Below are positions 7,011 through 15,132 of a stretch of 64,000 nucleotides of DNA, in pieces; within the stretch, counting starts at the first letter, position 1; each line of letters starts with the position of its first letter. A model generated the notes under the pieces. That model had not been told where the DNA came from. It was given only the letters and a program-made list of their open reading frames with translations, and made no database searches. Position numbers and translations under genes: made by a program. The DNA is taken from assembly GCF_001592935.1 (NCBI RefSeq), contig NZ_LRDB01000008.1:48894-112893 (forward strand), written 5' to 3'. Source of the stretch: Roseivirga echinicomitans. Its GTDB lineage: Bacteria; Bacteroidota; Bacteroidia; Cytophagales; Cyclobacteriaceae.

Positions 7011-7527
7011 CCCCCTCAGACGTTTCACTTTTAGTTTCTTCCAGAATCTCCAATTGCTTTTCGATCAAATAAAGTTTTTGTTTGAGTAAATGGACCAATG
7101 CACTTTTAAGCTGAGGCGTTTCTTGTCCACTTTCAAATGTGATTTTCAACTCTTCATAATTCTGATCTAACGATTGAATATCGGCTTCAAGAAAGCTAAA
7201 ATACTCACCTGTCTCTACCTCTTCCGATAGCTTCGTTTTCTTATCAGAAATCATTTGGGTATAGAAAGTCTCCAATTCTTTAAACTCCTGCATGGCAGTA
7301 CTTTCCTTATTCACATCAGCCCCGAAATACTTTTCGGAACCCAAATAGGCTACCGCAATAAGCAATACAGCAACAGCTACTTTCCAAAACCAATGTGTTG
7401 AATTCCCTGTAGCCTTGTCATTCTTATCAAGCCCTTTTTGGATTTTATTCCACACCTCAGCTCTTGGCGTTTCAGTATCGAATTGCTCCTTATTATTTTT
7501 TATGAAATCTTCTAGCTTATCCTGCAT
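6997..7527 (-). CDS. probable anti-sigma factor-like membrane protein
   Basis: A 176-residue protein with an N-terminal cytoplasmic part (MQDKLEDFIKNNKEQFD...EVWNKIQKGL), one transmembrane helix (about 47-64, WFWKVAVAVLLIAVAYLG) and a charged, coiled-coil-like periplasmic domain. Its start overlaps the end of the ECF sigma gene by 11 bases, the usual arrangement of a sigma factor and its membrane anti-sigma factor. The classical HxxxCxxC zinc motif is absent, so the assignment rests on topology and linkage. The 3' end overlaps the convergent ftsE-like gene by 14 bases. Confidence 0.7.
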   Translation of the reverse strand: MQDKLEDFIKNNKEQFDTETPRAEVWNKIQKGLDKNDKATGNSTHWFWKVAVAVLLIAVAYLGSEKYFGADVNKESTAMQEFKELETFYTQMISDKKTKLSEEVETGEYFSFLEADIQSLDQNYEELKITFESGQETPQLKSALVHLLKQKLYLIEKQLEILEETKSETSEGVSSL

Positions 7528-8077
7528 GTTGAAATTCCTCTTTTAATATTTCCCTCAATTTCTTTTTCGATCTATTAAACTGCGACTTAGAAGTCGACTC
7601 TGTAATGCTCAATATTTCTGCAATCTCTTTATGGTCATAACCTTCAATCAAGTAAAGTGTTAACACCAATCTATATCCATCAGGTAAACGCTCAATTGCC
7701 TTCTTTACCTGATCAACCTCAAAGTCTCGATCGTCCTTTTTTTCTTGATCAAAACGCTCATCATAGGCACCATAATCTTCTACGGACTCAAAATTTAAGC
7801 GTCTTTTTTTCACCAAATTGATAGCGTTATTCAGGGTGATTCGCTTCAGCCAACTGCCAAAAGCTGCCGTTCCTTTATAGCTATGAATATTCTTGAAAGC
7901 GCTCAAAAAAGACTCCTGAAGCACATCTTCAGCCTCTTGTTCGTTTTGGGTTACCCGAAAAGACACATTGTACATCGCTTTCGAATAAAGCTTGTACAAC
8001 TGATACTGCGCTTGTCGGTCACCCAACATACACAGATCAATTACCTCTTGATGAAGATTTTGATATTTCGGTTCCAA
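7517..8077 (-). CDS. ECF-type RNA polymerase sigma factor
   Basis: Extracytoplasmic-function sigma factor, 186 residues. Region 2 is recognisable as LYKLYSKAMYNVSFRVTQNEQEAEDVLQESF (quoted here only as a landmark: AMYNVSFRV and EDVLQESF). Region 4 is IERLPDGYRLVLTLYLIEG followed by HKEIAEILSITESTSKSQ, which has the helix-turn-helix of the -35-binding domain. Together with the overlapping membrane protein downstream it forms a sigma/anti-sigma pair, probably responding to an envelope signal. Such pairs normally autoregulate, but I could not identify the target promoter motif. Confidence 0.92.
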   Translation of the reverse strand: MEPKYQNLHQEVIDLCMLGDRQAQYQLYKLYSKAMYNVSFRVTQNEQEAEDVLQESFLSAFKNIHSYKGTAAFGSWLKRITLNNAINLVKKRRLNFESVEDYGAYDERFDQEKKDDRDFEVDQVKKAIERLPDGYRLVLTLYLIEGYDHKEIAEILSITESTSKSQFNRSKKKLREILKEEFQHAG

Positions 8078-8220
8078 ATTTCTAATCCTTGCGCTAAAGA
8101 CAGCCCAATTGTATGAGGGTTGCTTAGGAAAGGTAAAAAAATTAAAGAAGAGTTGAGGAAAGAGGCGGCCAAATCTTTAGCCCCCTCTCAGTCTTACTCT
8201 TCAGATAAAAACCTCAGACA

Positions 8221-9192
8221 CTAACAGCACCCGCCTCCATCGTAGAAATAGGTAGAAGGCGAAACCCAAATATTTGAGTCATTCAATGCTTCTAAATTTC
8301 CAGCTGTCTTATCACAAACCGATAGTGGTTGGTTCTGCAATAAAATATGACCCCCGTGATCATCGAAATGAGTTTCCGTCCCATAATAAATAGCGGTTCT
8401 TCCCGTAAACACACATGGCCCATCGACTGGCATTGGGTCTTTAATAGCGCAAACCTCTATACTCTCTATATATATTGCTTCAGTAGTATCATATTGATTG
8501 GGGTGTAAAATTCTATAAGGCCTTTTGGCTCTTATTTCTATTGTACCAAAACCGACATCTGTAATCATTTTGATGTAGTCTTTTAAAGGCAACGAACCGC
8601 TCAAGCAAAGTCCGCGCAGACGATCATCATTCTTGAGGTTTTCAGGCATGGCTTGCTCCGCTATTGGGTCAGATAATACCAGTCGACCATGAGGTTTTAA
8701 TACCCTGTACATTTCTTGAAGTGCCTCTTTTAGGTCTTCTTCATGAAAAATATTGAACAAACAGTTTTGTGCCGCCACATCAATCGAAGCATCTTCAATG
8801 GGTAAATTAAGCGCATCGCCTTGTCGGACATCTATAAATGATGCATCTAACCAGTCATTGGTCAATTCTGCTTCCTTGATGTTTTTCTTACAAGCATCAA
8901 GCATCTCATCCACCACATCTACACCAATAACACCTGCCTTCTGACGACTAAAATAGGAGAACTGAAGTAGCTCCATTCCTCCGCCCACACCTACATAAAG
9001 TATTCTGGGTGAATTGACCAAATCCCTAGGATGGACAGTACTGCCACAACCATAATTCATTTCGAGCATGATTTTAGGGATTTCCAAACCTGGAAATGAC
9101 CAAACTGGAGTAGTGGTGCAACAGAGTCCAACGTCTGGTATTTCGGCTGCGGCTTTATATATGTCTTTCGTAGTGTCTAAGTAGTTACTCAT
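8221..9192 (-). CDS. arsM: arsenosugar-type arsenite methyltransferase (ArsM-like)
   Basis: SAM-dependent methyltransferase of 323 residues, begun at MSNYLDTTK (ATG 9190-9192); a longer frame starting with GTG would overlap the upstream gene. The SAM-binding glycine motif is ILYVGVGGGMELL (about 64-76), followed by the acidic GVDVVDEML. Arsenic-binding cysteines are plausible at C24/C25 (GLCCTTTPVW) and C49 (NYGCGSTVHP), and the protein ends in a GGGCC tail. ArsM enzymes methylate arsenite. It is the last gene of a four-gene cluster with the radical-SAM protein ArsS, which fits the variant used in arsenosugar synthesis. No arsenic efflux or reductase gene is nearby. Confidence 0.88.
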   Translation of the reverse strand: MSNYLDTTKDIYKAAAEIPDVGLCCTTTPVWSFPGLEIPKIMLEMNYGCGSTVHPRDLVNSPRILYVGVGGGMELLQFSYFSRQKAGVIGVDVVDEMLDACKKNIKEAELTNDWLDASFIDVRQGDALNLPIEDASIDVAAQNCLFNIFHEEDLKEALQEMYRVLKPHGRLVLSDPIAEQAMPENLKNDDRLRGLCLSGSLPLKDYIKMITDVGFGTIEIRAKRPYRILHPNQYDTTEAIYIESIEVCAIKDPMPVDGPCVFTGRTAIYYGTETHFDDHGGHILLQNQPLSVCDKTAGNLEALNDSNIWVSPSTYFYDGGGCC

Positions 9193-9199
9193 TCTATAA

Positions 9200-10252
9200 T
9201 TAATTTGTTGTTGTTCCACCACAGCTCGATCCTGCTCCTGCAGTACAACCGAAGCAGTGTTGGTTAATTGAGATTTCTCTTGCCATTAATTTATCTAGGT
9301 CGAAGTCCTTGATATGGTCTGGCGCCCCATCTCTCAACTTCATTTCAAGCATTTGATTGAAATCACAATCATATAAATAGCCATCCCAACCAATTGAAAT
9401 CATAGAACGGCACATTACACCCTCCACTGTAGTTGGATTAAATGCATTGACCAGCTCATTCATATATTCCTCATAATTGTTGCTGTTCACCAGGTAGTCT
9501 AAGAATCGACTTACGGGAAGGTTAGTAATCGCATACAAGTCATTAAAAACGATATTGAAATTCTCCTTGAGTTTTCTTTCAAACTCATTTTTCAGCGTAT
9601 CTTGATCGTCTGGTAAAAATGCTCCTGATGGATTATAGACCAGGTCTAACTTTAAGCCTGTCCCCTCCTTTGCATAGCCAATCTCATTCAGCATTTGAAG
9701 TGCCTTAATGGACTTTTCAAACACACCATCACCGCGTTGAGCATCAGTTCTTCTGGCCGTGAATGATGGCAGTGAAGACACCACATTCACCTTGTGCTTT
9801 TTGAAAAACTCAGGCAAATCATGGTATTTAGGATTGGCTAAAATTATAGTCAAGTTGCAGCGAACAATGATGCTCTTACCCAACTTAGAAATCTCCTCCA
9901 CGAACCAACGGAAGTCAGGGTTCATCTCTGGGGCACCGCCTGTTAAATCGACTGTAGTAGCCTTAGAAAGCTTAAGCGCATCCAAACATTGTTGCATGGT
10001 TTCTCGCGTCATAATCTCCTTACGGTCAGGACCAGCGTCTACATGGCAGTGCTTACAAACCTGATTACACATCTTTCCCACGTTGACCTGAAATATATCA
10101 ACCGAGATAGGCTTTAAAGGCATCATACCAATGGGGTCGATTTTCTGTTCGAAAGAATCAATCCCAATGGCTTCATGATCATCCAAGATTCTAATCTGCC
10201 TTTCAGCTATAGAAAGTGAGTGCTGCTGTCTTTTTAATGTCTGTAAAGTCAT
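9200..10252 (-). CDS. arsS: arsenosugar biosynthesis radical SAM protein ArsS
   Basis: Radical SAM enzyme of 350 residues. The cluster-binding motif is CNQVCKHC (C62, C66, C69), followed by HVDAGPDRKE and the SAM-contacting TVDLTGGAPEMN. The C-terminal SPASM-like domain ends in HCFGCTAGAGSSCGG, a tail typical of ArsS. ArsS transfers a 5'-deoxyadenosyl group to dimethylarsenic to make the arsenosugar precursor. The gene ends 8 bases before arsM and begins 3 bases after the AhpD-like gene, so all are probably co-transcribed. Confidence 0.93.
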   Translation of the reverse strand: MTLQTLKRQQHSLSIAERQIRILDDHEAIGIDSFEQKIDPIGMMPLKPISVDIFQVNVGKMCNQVCKHCHVDAGPDRKEIMTRETMQQCLDALKLSKATTVDLTGGAPEMNPDFRWFVEEISKLGKSIIVRCNLTIILANPKYHDLPEFFKKHKVNVVSSLPSFTARRTDAQRGDGVFEKSIKALQMLNEIGYAKEGTGLKLDLVYNPSGAFLPDDQDTLKNEFERKLKENFNIVFNDLYAITNLPVSRFLDYLVNSNNYEEYMNELVNAFNPTTVEGVMCRSMISIGWDGYLYDCDFNQMLEMKLRDGAPDHIKDFDLDKLMAREISINQHCFGCTAGAGSSCGGTTTN

Positions 10253-10255
10253 AGG

Positions 10256-10591
10256 CTACATTAATTTTTCTTTCACTTGGTTCATCATCTGAACTCCGTG
10301 AACCAAAACAGAACCTCCTTTGATTGCTGCGGCTACATGCACCGCCTCCATCATTTGCTCTTCATCGGCTCCCTTTTTCAAGCAAGTGTCCGTATAGGCA
10401 TCGATGCAATAAGGACACTGAACCGCATGCGCTACTGCTAACGCAATCAAAGATTTCTCTCGGGCGGTTAATGCACCTTCCTCAAAAACGCTGCCGTACC
10501 AATCGAAAAACTTGTTTCCAATTTCAGGTTGGAATTCCGTTATGTTTCCGAACTTCTTCAAGTCGCTCGGGTCGTAATATTTTTTAGGCAT
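10256..10591 (-). CDS. AhpD-like protein associated with arsenosugar biosynthesis
   Basis: A 111-residue member of the carboxymuconolactone decarboxylase/AhpD fold. I start at MPKKYYDPSDLKKFGN (ATG 10589-10591), which matches the usual start of this subfamily; an in-frame ATG at 10642 would add 17 residues. The redox pair is CPYC (C59, C62) followed by the family helix, with H55 nearby (AVAHAVQCPYC). In clusters with ArsS this protein is thought to be a peroxidase-like or thiol-redox partner, though its exact reaction is not known to me. It is 3 bases from arsS. Confidence 0.87.
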   Translation of the reverse strand: MPKKYYDPSDLKKFGNITEFQPEIGNKFFDWYGSVFEEGALTAREKSLIALAVAHAVQCPYCIDAYTDTCLKKGADEEQMMEAVHVAAAIKGGSVLVHGVQMMNQVKEKLM

Positions 10592-10756
10592 AGTATTATT
10601 TCTTAAGTAGAAAGCCCTTTTCAATTTCAAAATAGAAGTCATTTCAAGTCATCCGACATGAAAAACATCTCTCATTGAGATTGGGCACTTTTAAATAAAT
10701 TGATTGAAAATGATCCCTCTTGGACAAATACTAATTGTAAAGAGAAATTAGAGTGA

Positions 10757-11443
10757 CTAAAAAACTAATGAGGGTGGCCCTCTGACCTCTGTGTGTTGAA
10801 ACCAAATAGACTTTGGAAGGGTGAAATTGAAATTAGTGCGTATCGTATAAGTTCCGAAAATTGCTTTCAGTATTTGTTTGAAAGCTTTCGATAATTGTAA
10901 CCCTCTCTTTATAATACTTTCAAAATCTGACCGCTTATTTAAGTCAATAAGACGATTATCTAGTTCTTCAGAAGAAAGGAGTGTGTTCAGTTGATCGAAA
11001 ACAAAAGAAGTATTCCAGCTTACTTTTAGAAATTCATCAGCACAGAAGTCCTTCTTGGATACACCTATAAGATAGGCTCCACCATGGCTATCTCTTCCTA
11101 AAACATTTTTTCCGCTTTTGAGCCTTTTTTCAACCCAAAGTAAATCTTCAGAAGAGAGTTCTGGGGCGTCATTACCAACAACGATTACGTTGTCAAAGCC
11201 TTCAGAGAATAAGTTCGATATGCCGTTTGTGAGTCGCTCCCCAAATGAACTTCCAATTTGCTCATTGGAAAAAAGCGGTTTTACTGGAATCTTTGTTTGA
11301 TCAATCGTTCTCCGAGTTTTCTGTACAAGGAGATTAAACAAATTAGAAAACTGGTGAATGTTCAGCCCTACATTCTTAGCCAAGAATTCCTCTTTGAGGT
11401 TTCTTGAAAAAAATAGAATAGCAGTGTTATTGACTTGGGGCAT
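10757..11443 (-). CDS. DUF2064-type glycosyltransferase of the arsenosugar cluster
   Basis: A GT-A-like nucleotidyl/glycosyl transferase of the DUF2064 group, 228 residues. The diagnostic core is IVVGNDAPELSSEDL (nucleotide/metal-binding Asp) and GRDSHGGAYLIGVSK. The usual N-terminal start (F-x-K-x-P-x-x-G-K-x-x-T-R-L) is degenerate here (LFFSRNLKEEFLAKNVG), so it is a divergent member. DUF2064 proteins accompany arsM/arsS in Bacteroidota and are proposed to add the sugar or aglycone in arsenosugar maturation. It lies 165 bases upstream of the AhpD-like gene in the same direction and is the probable first gene of the operon. Confidence 0.8.
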   Translation of the reverse strand: MPQVNNTAILFFSRNLKEEFLAKNVGLNIHQFSNLFNLLVQKTRRTIDQTKIPVKPLFSNEQIGSSFGERLTNGISNLFSEGFDNVIVVGNDAPELSSEDLLWVEKRLKSGKNVLGRDSHGGAYLIGVSKKDFCADEFLKVSWNTSFVFDQLNTLLSSEELDNRLIDLNKRSDFESIIKRGLQLSKAFKQILKAIFGTYTIRTNFNFTLPKSIWFQHTEVRGPPSLVF

Positions 11444-11575
11444 TCAGTTTCCTTTGAACTTATCAACTCGATTTAAACGAAAAAGATTTACCTAACTTAG
11501 AAAAGTATCAGGACAATGTCGTACAAAATACTTTTAAAGGTGCTGGCTGGTAAAAAGCGCGTTCAACAAAAGAAA

Positions 11576-12118
11576 TTAAAATCTCGGGTCTGAATTCAAT
11601 ATTGCATATTCGAAATTATCGGACCAGCCTGTTTTTAGCGGAAGCACTTTCCTTTTTCTGCCCTCTTTGGTCATCCCTGCTTTTTCAAGCACTCGGCCAG
11701 AACCAACGTTATCTACAGCACATCCAGCTTCAATCCTATGAAGCTTTAATTCATCGAAGCCAAAAGCTAAAACTAACTTTAAGGCTTCGGTACAATACCC
11801 TTTCCCCCACATGTTAGGGTTGAGTTTAAACCAAACCTCTCCATTCTGAAATTTGATACTCCCCAATTTCAGGACAATCAAACCTACAAAATCATCCGTC
11901 CCTTTTGTCCGAATGGTGAAAGTATACTGTTTGGCGTCCAATTTTTGATGTTCTGAAACCCAAGGTTCAATAATTGATTGTGTATGCGCCATGTTTTGAG
12001 GAATGCCAAGGGTGTTGAATTCGTCCACGGCCGGAAAACTGTGCAGCTTATGTACTTCGTCCAAGTCAGTTAATGATAGCAAGTGAAGATCAAGTCTGGT
12101 GCTCTGAAGGTTAATCAT
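11576..12118 (-). CDS. GNAT family N-acetyltransferase (RimJ/RimL type)
   Basis: Acetyl-CoA-dependent N-acetyltransferase, 180 residues from MINLQSTRLDLHLL (ATG 12116-12118); the upstream extension of 14 residues is not family-like. RimJ/RimL-type features are the opening STRLDLHLL, the acetyl-CoA loop around NMWGKGYCTEALKLVLAFGF, and the end motif HRIEAGCAVDNVGSGRVLEKAGM. This group acetylates ribosomal protein N-termini or small molecules; the substrate cannot be read here. It stands alone, transcribed in the same direction as the arsenosugar genes but separated from them. Confidence 0.87.
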   Translation of the reverse strand: MINLQSTRLDLHLLSLTDLDEVHKLHSFPAVDEFNTLGIPQNMAHTQSIIEPWVSEHQKLDAKQYTFTIRTKGTDDFVGLIVLKLGSIKFQNGEVWFKLNPNMWGKGYCTEALKLVLAFGFDELKLHRIEAGCAVDNVGSGRVLEKAGMTKEGRKRKVLPLKTGWSDNFEYAILNSDPRF

Positions 12119-12177
12119 ACTGGAAAAGTATGAAATACTGCAACCATAGCATATCGTCAATTGCCTTTTCTACTAAA

Positions 12178-12594
12178 CTACTTTTGTCGATCACCAAAAC
12201 GATAACGTATTCCCCATGTACCTCTTAAGATCGCATCGTCTCCAATTATTGGAGCAATTTCCATATGAAAGCCGAAATTTTTCTTTTCGAATGGGTAAAT
12301 ATTAAGTCCAATTGGTACAACTAAGCCTTCATAGATATTCATCCTAGCACCCAAGCCTCCGTAGAAATTAAAATCAGTATCCTTTTTAATAAACCTTGTG
12401 AAAACGAGCTCTGGTGAAATATTATCAAAAAAACTATCCGTAGAAAAACGAAGTTCGCCCATATACTTATCCTTCAACTCATAATTAAATCCCACAAAAG
12501 GGATATTAGTCTGATGGATACTTACACCAAACTGAGCAAAAGACTTGAATGACACAAAAACCAAGAACACTATAACCAGAGCAACATTCTTCAT
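12178..12594 (-). CDS. small outer-membrane beta-barrel-like protein
   Basis: A 138-residue exported protein, started at MKNVALVIVFLV (ATG 12592-12594), which gives a clean signal peptide ending at SFAQ. The mature part alternates polar and aromatic residues in short strands (FGFHMEIAPII, GTWGIRYRFGD) and ends with an aromatic-rich strand, the pattern of a small beta-barrel. No family assignment can be made with confidence. The next gene downstream on this strand (GNAT) is 59 bases away, so the two may be co-transcribed. Confidence 0.68.
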   Translation of the reverse strand: MKNVALVIVFLVFVSFKSFAQFGVSIHQTNIPFVGFNYELKDKYMGELRFSTDSFFDNISPELVFTRFIKKDTDFNFYGGLGARMNIYEGLVVPIGLNIYPFEKKNFGFHMEIAPIIGDDAILRGTWGIRYRFGDRQK

Positions 12595-12700
12595 ATTATT
12601 ATAATACATTATTCAAAAATATAAGCGATATAATTATACAATAATAAACAATTGGCTTGAGAAATTAACTAGATATGATGGCGAATAGAAGTAAAAAAGT

Positions 12701-12733
12701 AAAGCCCTTTCCACTTACATGGAAAGGGCTTTT
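12701..12733 (-). terminator. terminator of the tRNA-Arg gene
   Basis: Twelve-base arms AAAGCCCTTTCC and GGAAAGGGCTTT around a short loop, located directly after the tRNA 3' end on the minus strand. A T-rich tract follows. Confidence 0.85.
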
Positions 12734-12736
12734 GAG

Positions 12737-12810
12737 TGACCTCGGCAGGATTCAAACCTGCAACCTCTTGAGCCGTAATCAAGTGCACTATTCAGTTATG
12801 CTACGAGGCC
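12737..12810 (-). tRNA. tRNA-Arg (anticodon ACG)
   Basis: A 74-nt cloverleaf on the minus strand. The acceptor arms GGCCTCG and CGAGGTC pair (one G-U). The anticodon stem is CTTGA/TCAAG around the 7-base loop TTACGGC, giving anticodon ACG (Arg, CGN with A34 probably edited to inosine). The T arm is CAGGTTTGAATCCTG. The terminal CCA is not encoded. Confidence 0.95.
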
Positions 12811-12907
12811 AAAACAAAGATTCGTTAAATCCCGTTAAATTTGGTCTGCAAAGGTAATTAATTCTTCTACTTTGCAAAAGCAAGTTATTAATACTTTCAA
12901 AAAATAC

Positions 12908-12915
12908 TATCTTTG
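12908..12915 (+). promoter_or_regulatory. TAnnTTTG -7 element before the porin-like gene
   Basis: TATCTTTG, a match to the Bacteroidota -7 consensus, 24 bases upstream of the ATG at 12940. The -33 region is not convincing. Confidence 0.6.
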
Positions 12916-12939
12916 CCCAGCTCAAAAAAGCGAATAAAC

Positions 12940-13647
12940 ATGAGGAAATTAGGAATACTACTTATAGGAGTTTTAACACTAGGATCAATTGCCCGAGCAC
13001 AAAGACCAGACCTCCCAGGAAGTCTTGTTGTAGACTGGGGTTTGAATACCTTATTAAACGCTCCAACAGATGTAAAACTTAGTGGTTTCAATTCGAAAAC
13101 AGTAAACGTTATATATTATTACGACTTACCGATTGGTGATAATGGATTCACTTTCACTCCTGGTATTGGTTTAGGTATGGAAAGATTCACGCTTGAAGAT
13201 GGAAAAACCCTTAGAACCAGCGTTAACAATTCAAACGTAAGGAGTGTTGCGGTTGCAGATTTAGCCACCGTTTACCCTCAAGCCAACACTTTCGGTAAAT
13301 CTAAAGTAGGCTTAAACTATCTAGACATTCCTTTAGAGTTTAGGTATTACACGAGCAAAAACAACATGAGCCGTGGCTTTAGAGTGGCTTTAGGCGCTAA
13401 AGTGGGCGTCCTTTATTCTTCTTTTACCAAAGTGAAGTTTGAGGATAACGCAGCAGACCAAAGAATGATCAAAGACCGTCAGGACCTAGGGTTCGAGAAA
13501 TTCAGATACGGAGTACAAGCTAGGGTAGGCTTCGGAGGTTTTAGCCTTTTCGGTTATTATGAGCTTTCTAACAAATTTGACATTGCTCCCGCTGGAGGAG
13601 CTGACACACAAGGCTTATCATTTGGCATCTCGCTTACTGGTTTCTAA
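12940..13647 (+). CDS. PorT-like outer-membrane beta-barrel protein
   Basis: Exported 235-residue protein. I start at MRKLGILLIGVLTLG (ATG 12940), which gives a signal peptide cleaved near ARAQ. The mature protein shows repeated amphipathic beta strands (YYYDLPIGDNGFTFTPGIGL, RVALGAKVGVLYSSF, YGVQARVGFGGFSLFGYYEL) and ends with SFGISLTGF, a C-terminal aromatic typical of outer-membrane barrels. It resembles the PorT/OmpA-like beta-barrel families of Bacteroidota, but no specific role such as the T9SS PorT can be claimed. It is followed by a strong terminator and appears monocistronic. Confidence 0.78.
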   Translation: MRKLGILLIGVLTLGSIARAQRPDLPGSLVVDWGLNTLLNAPTDVKLSGFNSKTVNVIYYYDLPIGDNGFTFTPGIGLGMERFTLEDGKTLRTSVNNSNVRSVAVADLATVYPQANTFGKSKVGLNYLDIPLEFRYYTSKNNMSRGFRVALGAKVGVLYSSFTKVKFEDNAADQRMIKDRQDLGFEKFRYGVQARVGFGGFSLFGYYELSNKFDIAPAGGADTQGLSFGISLTGF

Positions 13648-13674
13648 TTAAAGACTCAAGACATATAATAGACA

Positions 13675-13706
13675 AAAAAGGGGAAGATTAATCTTCCCCT
13701 TTTTTT
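13675..13706 (+). terminator. bidirectional intrinsic terminator
   Basis: Perfect palindrome GGGGAAGATTAATCTTCCCC (13680-13699) with an A-run before it and a T-run after it. It serves the beta-barrel gene and the convergent hydratase gene. Confidence 0.9.
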
Positions 13707-13729
13707 ATGCCCTTTAGCGCTCTCTAGTT

Positions 13730-14509
13730 TTATTCGCCTTTGAAGGCTGCTTTTCTCTTTTCTAAGAAAGCGGTAGTTCCTTCTTTATAATCGTAGGTAG
13801 CGCCTGCAATATCTTGGCAGTACGCCTCATATTCAAGCATTTCTTTCAGACTTGAATTCTGCGATTTATTCAGCATTTTCTTCATTAGGCCAATCGCCTT
13901 TGTTGGTGCCGAAGCATAATAATCAGTGTAAGTCTTTACTGCACTGTCCAACTCTTCATCCGCCACACACTTAGATACTAATCCCATCTTTTCAGCATCA
14001 GCAGCAGAAACCCTTGTACCCATAGTAGCCAGCTCAAATGCTTTTGAACTCCCCACCAATCGAGGTAAAAAATAAGATGAACCAGAATCCAACACCAAAC
14101 CAATATTCACAAAAACTTCAATCAATTTTGCGCTTTGCCCTGCAACAATGATATCACAAGCCAAGGCAAAAGAGCAACCTGCTCCAGCTGCCACACCATT
14201 CAGTCTACAAATCACAGGTTTGGGCATATCCGTAATCGCCTTGATAATTGGATTGTATCTTTTGTGCAATGAATCTGAAAAAGAACGGTCTGGATGTTTA
14301 GCAGATGCCTTTAGGTCTTGCCCTGAACAAAAAGCTTTTCCCTCCCCTGTCAGCACCAGTACTCTAACTTCGACATCTCTTTTCGCATCTTTTAAAGCTG
14401 CTTGGATTTCAAAAGTTATTTCATCGTTGAGTGCATTATACACATCAGGTCTATTTAAGGTAAGCGTAGCTACGCCATTCTCTTTTTCAAACTTTATAAA
14501 TTCGTACAT
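13730..14509 (-). CDS. enoyl-CoA hydratase/isomerase family protein (PaaG-like)
   Basis: Crotonase-fold protein of 259 residues, the usual length. The acyl-CoA-binding segments GKAFCSGQDLKAS and NGVAAGAGCSFALACD (oxyanion hole) are present, followed by FVNIGLVLDSGSSYFLPRLVG, which resembles the PaaG isomerase of phenylacetate degradation (Asp in the LDSG segment). The C-terminus has TTAFLEKRKAAFKG. It could act in beta-oxidation or in phenylacetyl-CoA breakdown. The only other phenylacetate-type gene in the window, paaN, is about 11 kb away, so a dedicated pathway is not shown. It ends the transcription unit after the PAP2-like membrane gene, with 3 bases between them. Confidence 0.85.
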   Translation of the reverse strand: MYEFIKFEKENGVATLTLNRPDVYNALNDEITFEIQAALKDAKRDVEVRVLVLTGEGKAFCSGQDLKASAKHPDRSFSDSLHKRYNPIIKAITDMPKPVICRLNGVAAGAGCSFALACDIIVAGQSAKLIEVFVNIGLVLDSGSSYFLPRLVGSSKAFELATMGTRVSAADAEKMGLVSKCVADEELDSAVKTYTDYYASAPTKAIGLMKKMLNKSQNSSLKEMLEYEAYCQDIAGATYDYKEGTTAFLEKRKAAFKGE

Positions 14510-14512
14510 ACG

Positions 14513-15130
14513 CTAAACAAACAATAATACAGAACTGAAACAAACTAAAAACCCTAAAACAAAGCCCGCCAGCGACTCGGAGGGTTTATGTGCATTCAAA
14601 TATAATCGAGCCCAAATCACCACTCCGGTAAGAATAACCGCCACAATTAAAGGCAAAAACAATGTATTCCCACTGGCGTAGACCCTTGAGAAAATCAGGA
14701 TGAAACCTAACCAACCAGCTACACCAGCGGCATGTGCACTTATTTTCCAGAAATAGGTAATTAGGTTAGTAGTAATCACCACAGTAGTCATTGAGATCAT
14801 GATCACTGCCATAGTCGGGTTAAACCAAACTTGACGACTCATTAAATAAGTGACTAGAATATAGAAAACCGAGATAAACGCAAAGGGAAGGTAACGATCT
14901 CGTCTTTCCTTCATGTGTAAATCTTTAATCACTTTAGTAAACCTAAAGAGCAACACGATAAAAACAGGAATAACACAAGTGGTTAGAAAAATCAATAGCA
15001 GTACTGTAGTTCTACCTTTTTCAGTAAGGTTTGAACTGTTATCTACGTGAAAAAGATAGGTGTAAAAAACCAGCGCTGGCATCAGCAACGGCTGGAAAAC
15101 AGCAGATACAATTTGGGCAAATAACTTCAA
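14513..15130 (-). CDS. PAP2-like integral membrane protein
   Basis: Membrane protein of 205 residues with about six hydrophobic segments. Parts of the PAP2 phosphatase signature are visible: KERRDRYLPF in the first loop, SAHAAG in place of the usual SGH, and RLYLNAHKPSE as the R-x5-H motif. This suggests a lipid phosphatase or lipid-binding relative, conserved in Bacteroidota without known function. The degenerate SGH motif makes catalysis uncertain. It lies 2 bases after rpoN and 3 before the hydratase gene, forming a tight three-gene string. Confidence 0.72.
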   Translation of the reverse strand: MKLFAQIVSAVFQPLLMPALVFYTYLFHVDNSSNLTEKGRTTVLLLIFLTTCVIPVFIVLLFRFTKVIKDLHMKERRDRYLPFAFISVFYILVTYLMSRQVWFNPTMAVIMISMTTVVITTNLITYFWKISAHAAGVAGWLGFILIFSRVYASGNTLFLPLIVAVILTGVVIWARLYLNAHKPSESLAGFVLGFLVCFSSVLLFV

Positions 15131-15132
15131 TC

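Noticed and set aside
8221..11443. Arsenic resistance operon
   Set aside because: No arsenate reductase, arsenite exporter or ArsR regulator is present; the ArsS and AhpD-like genes point to arsenosugar synthesis.
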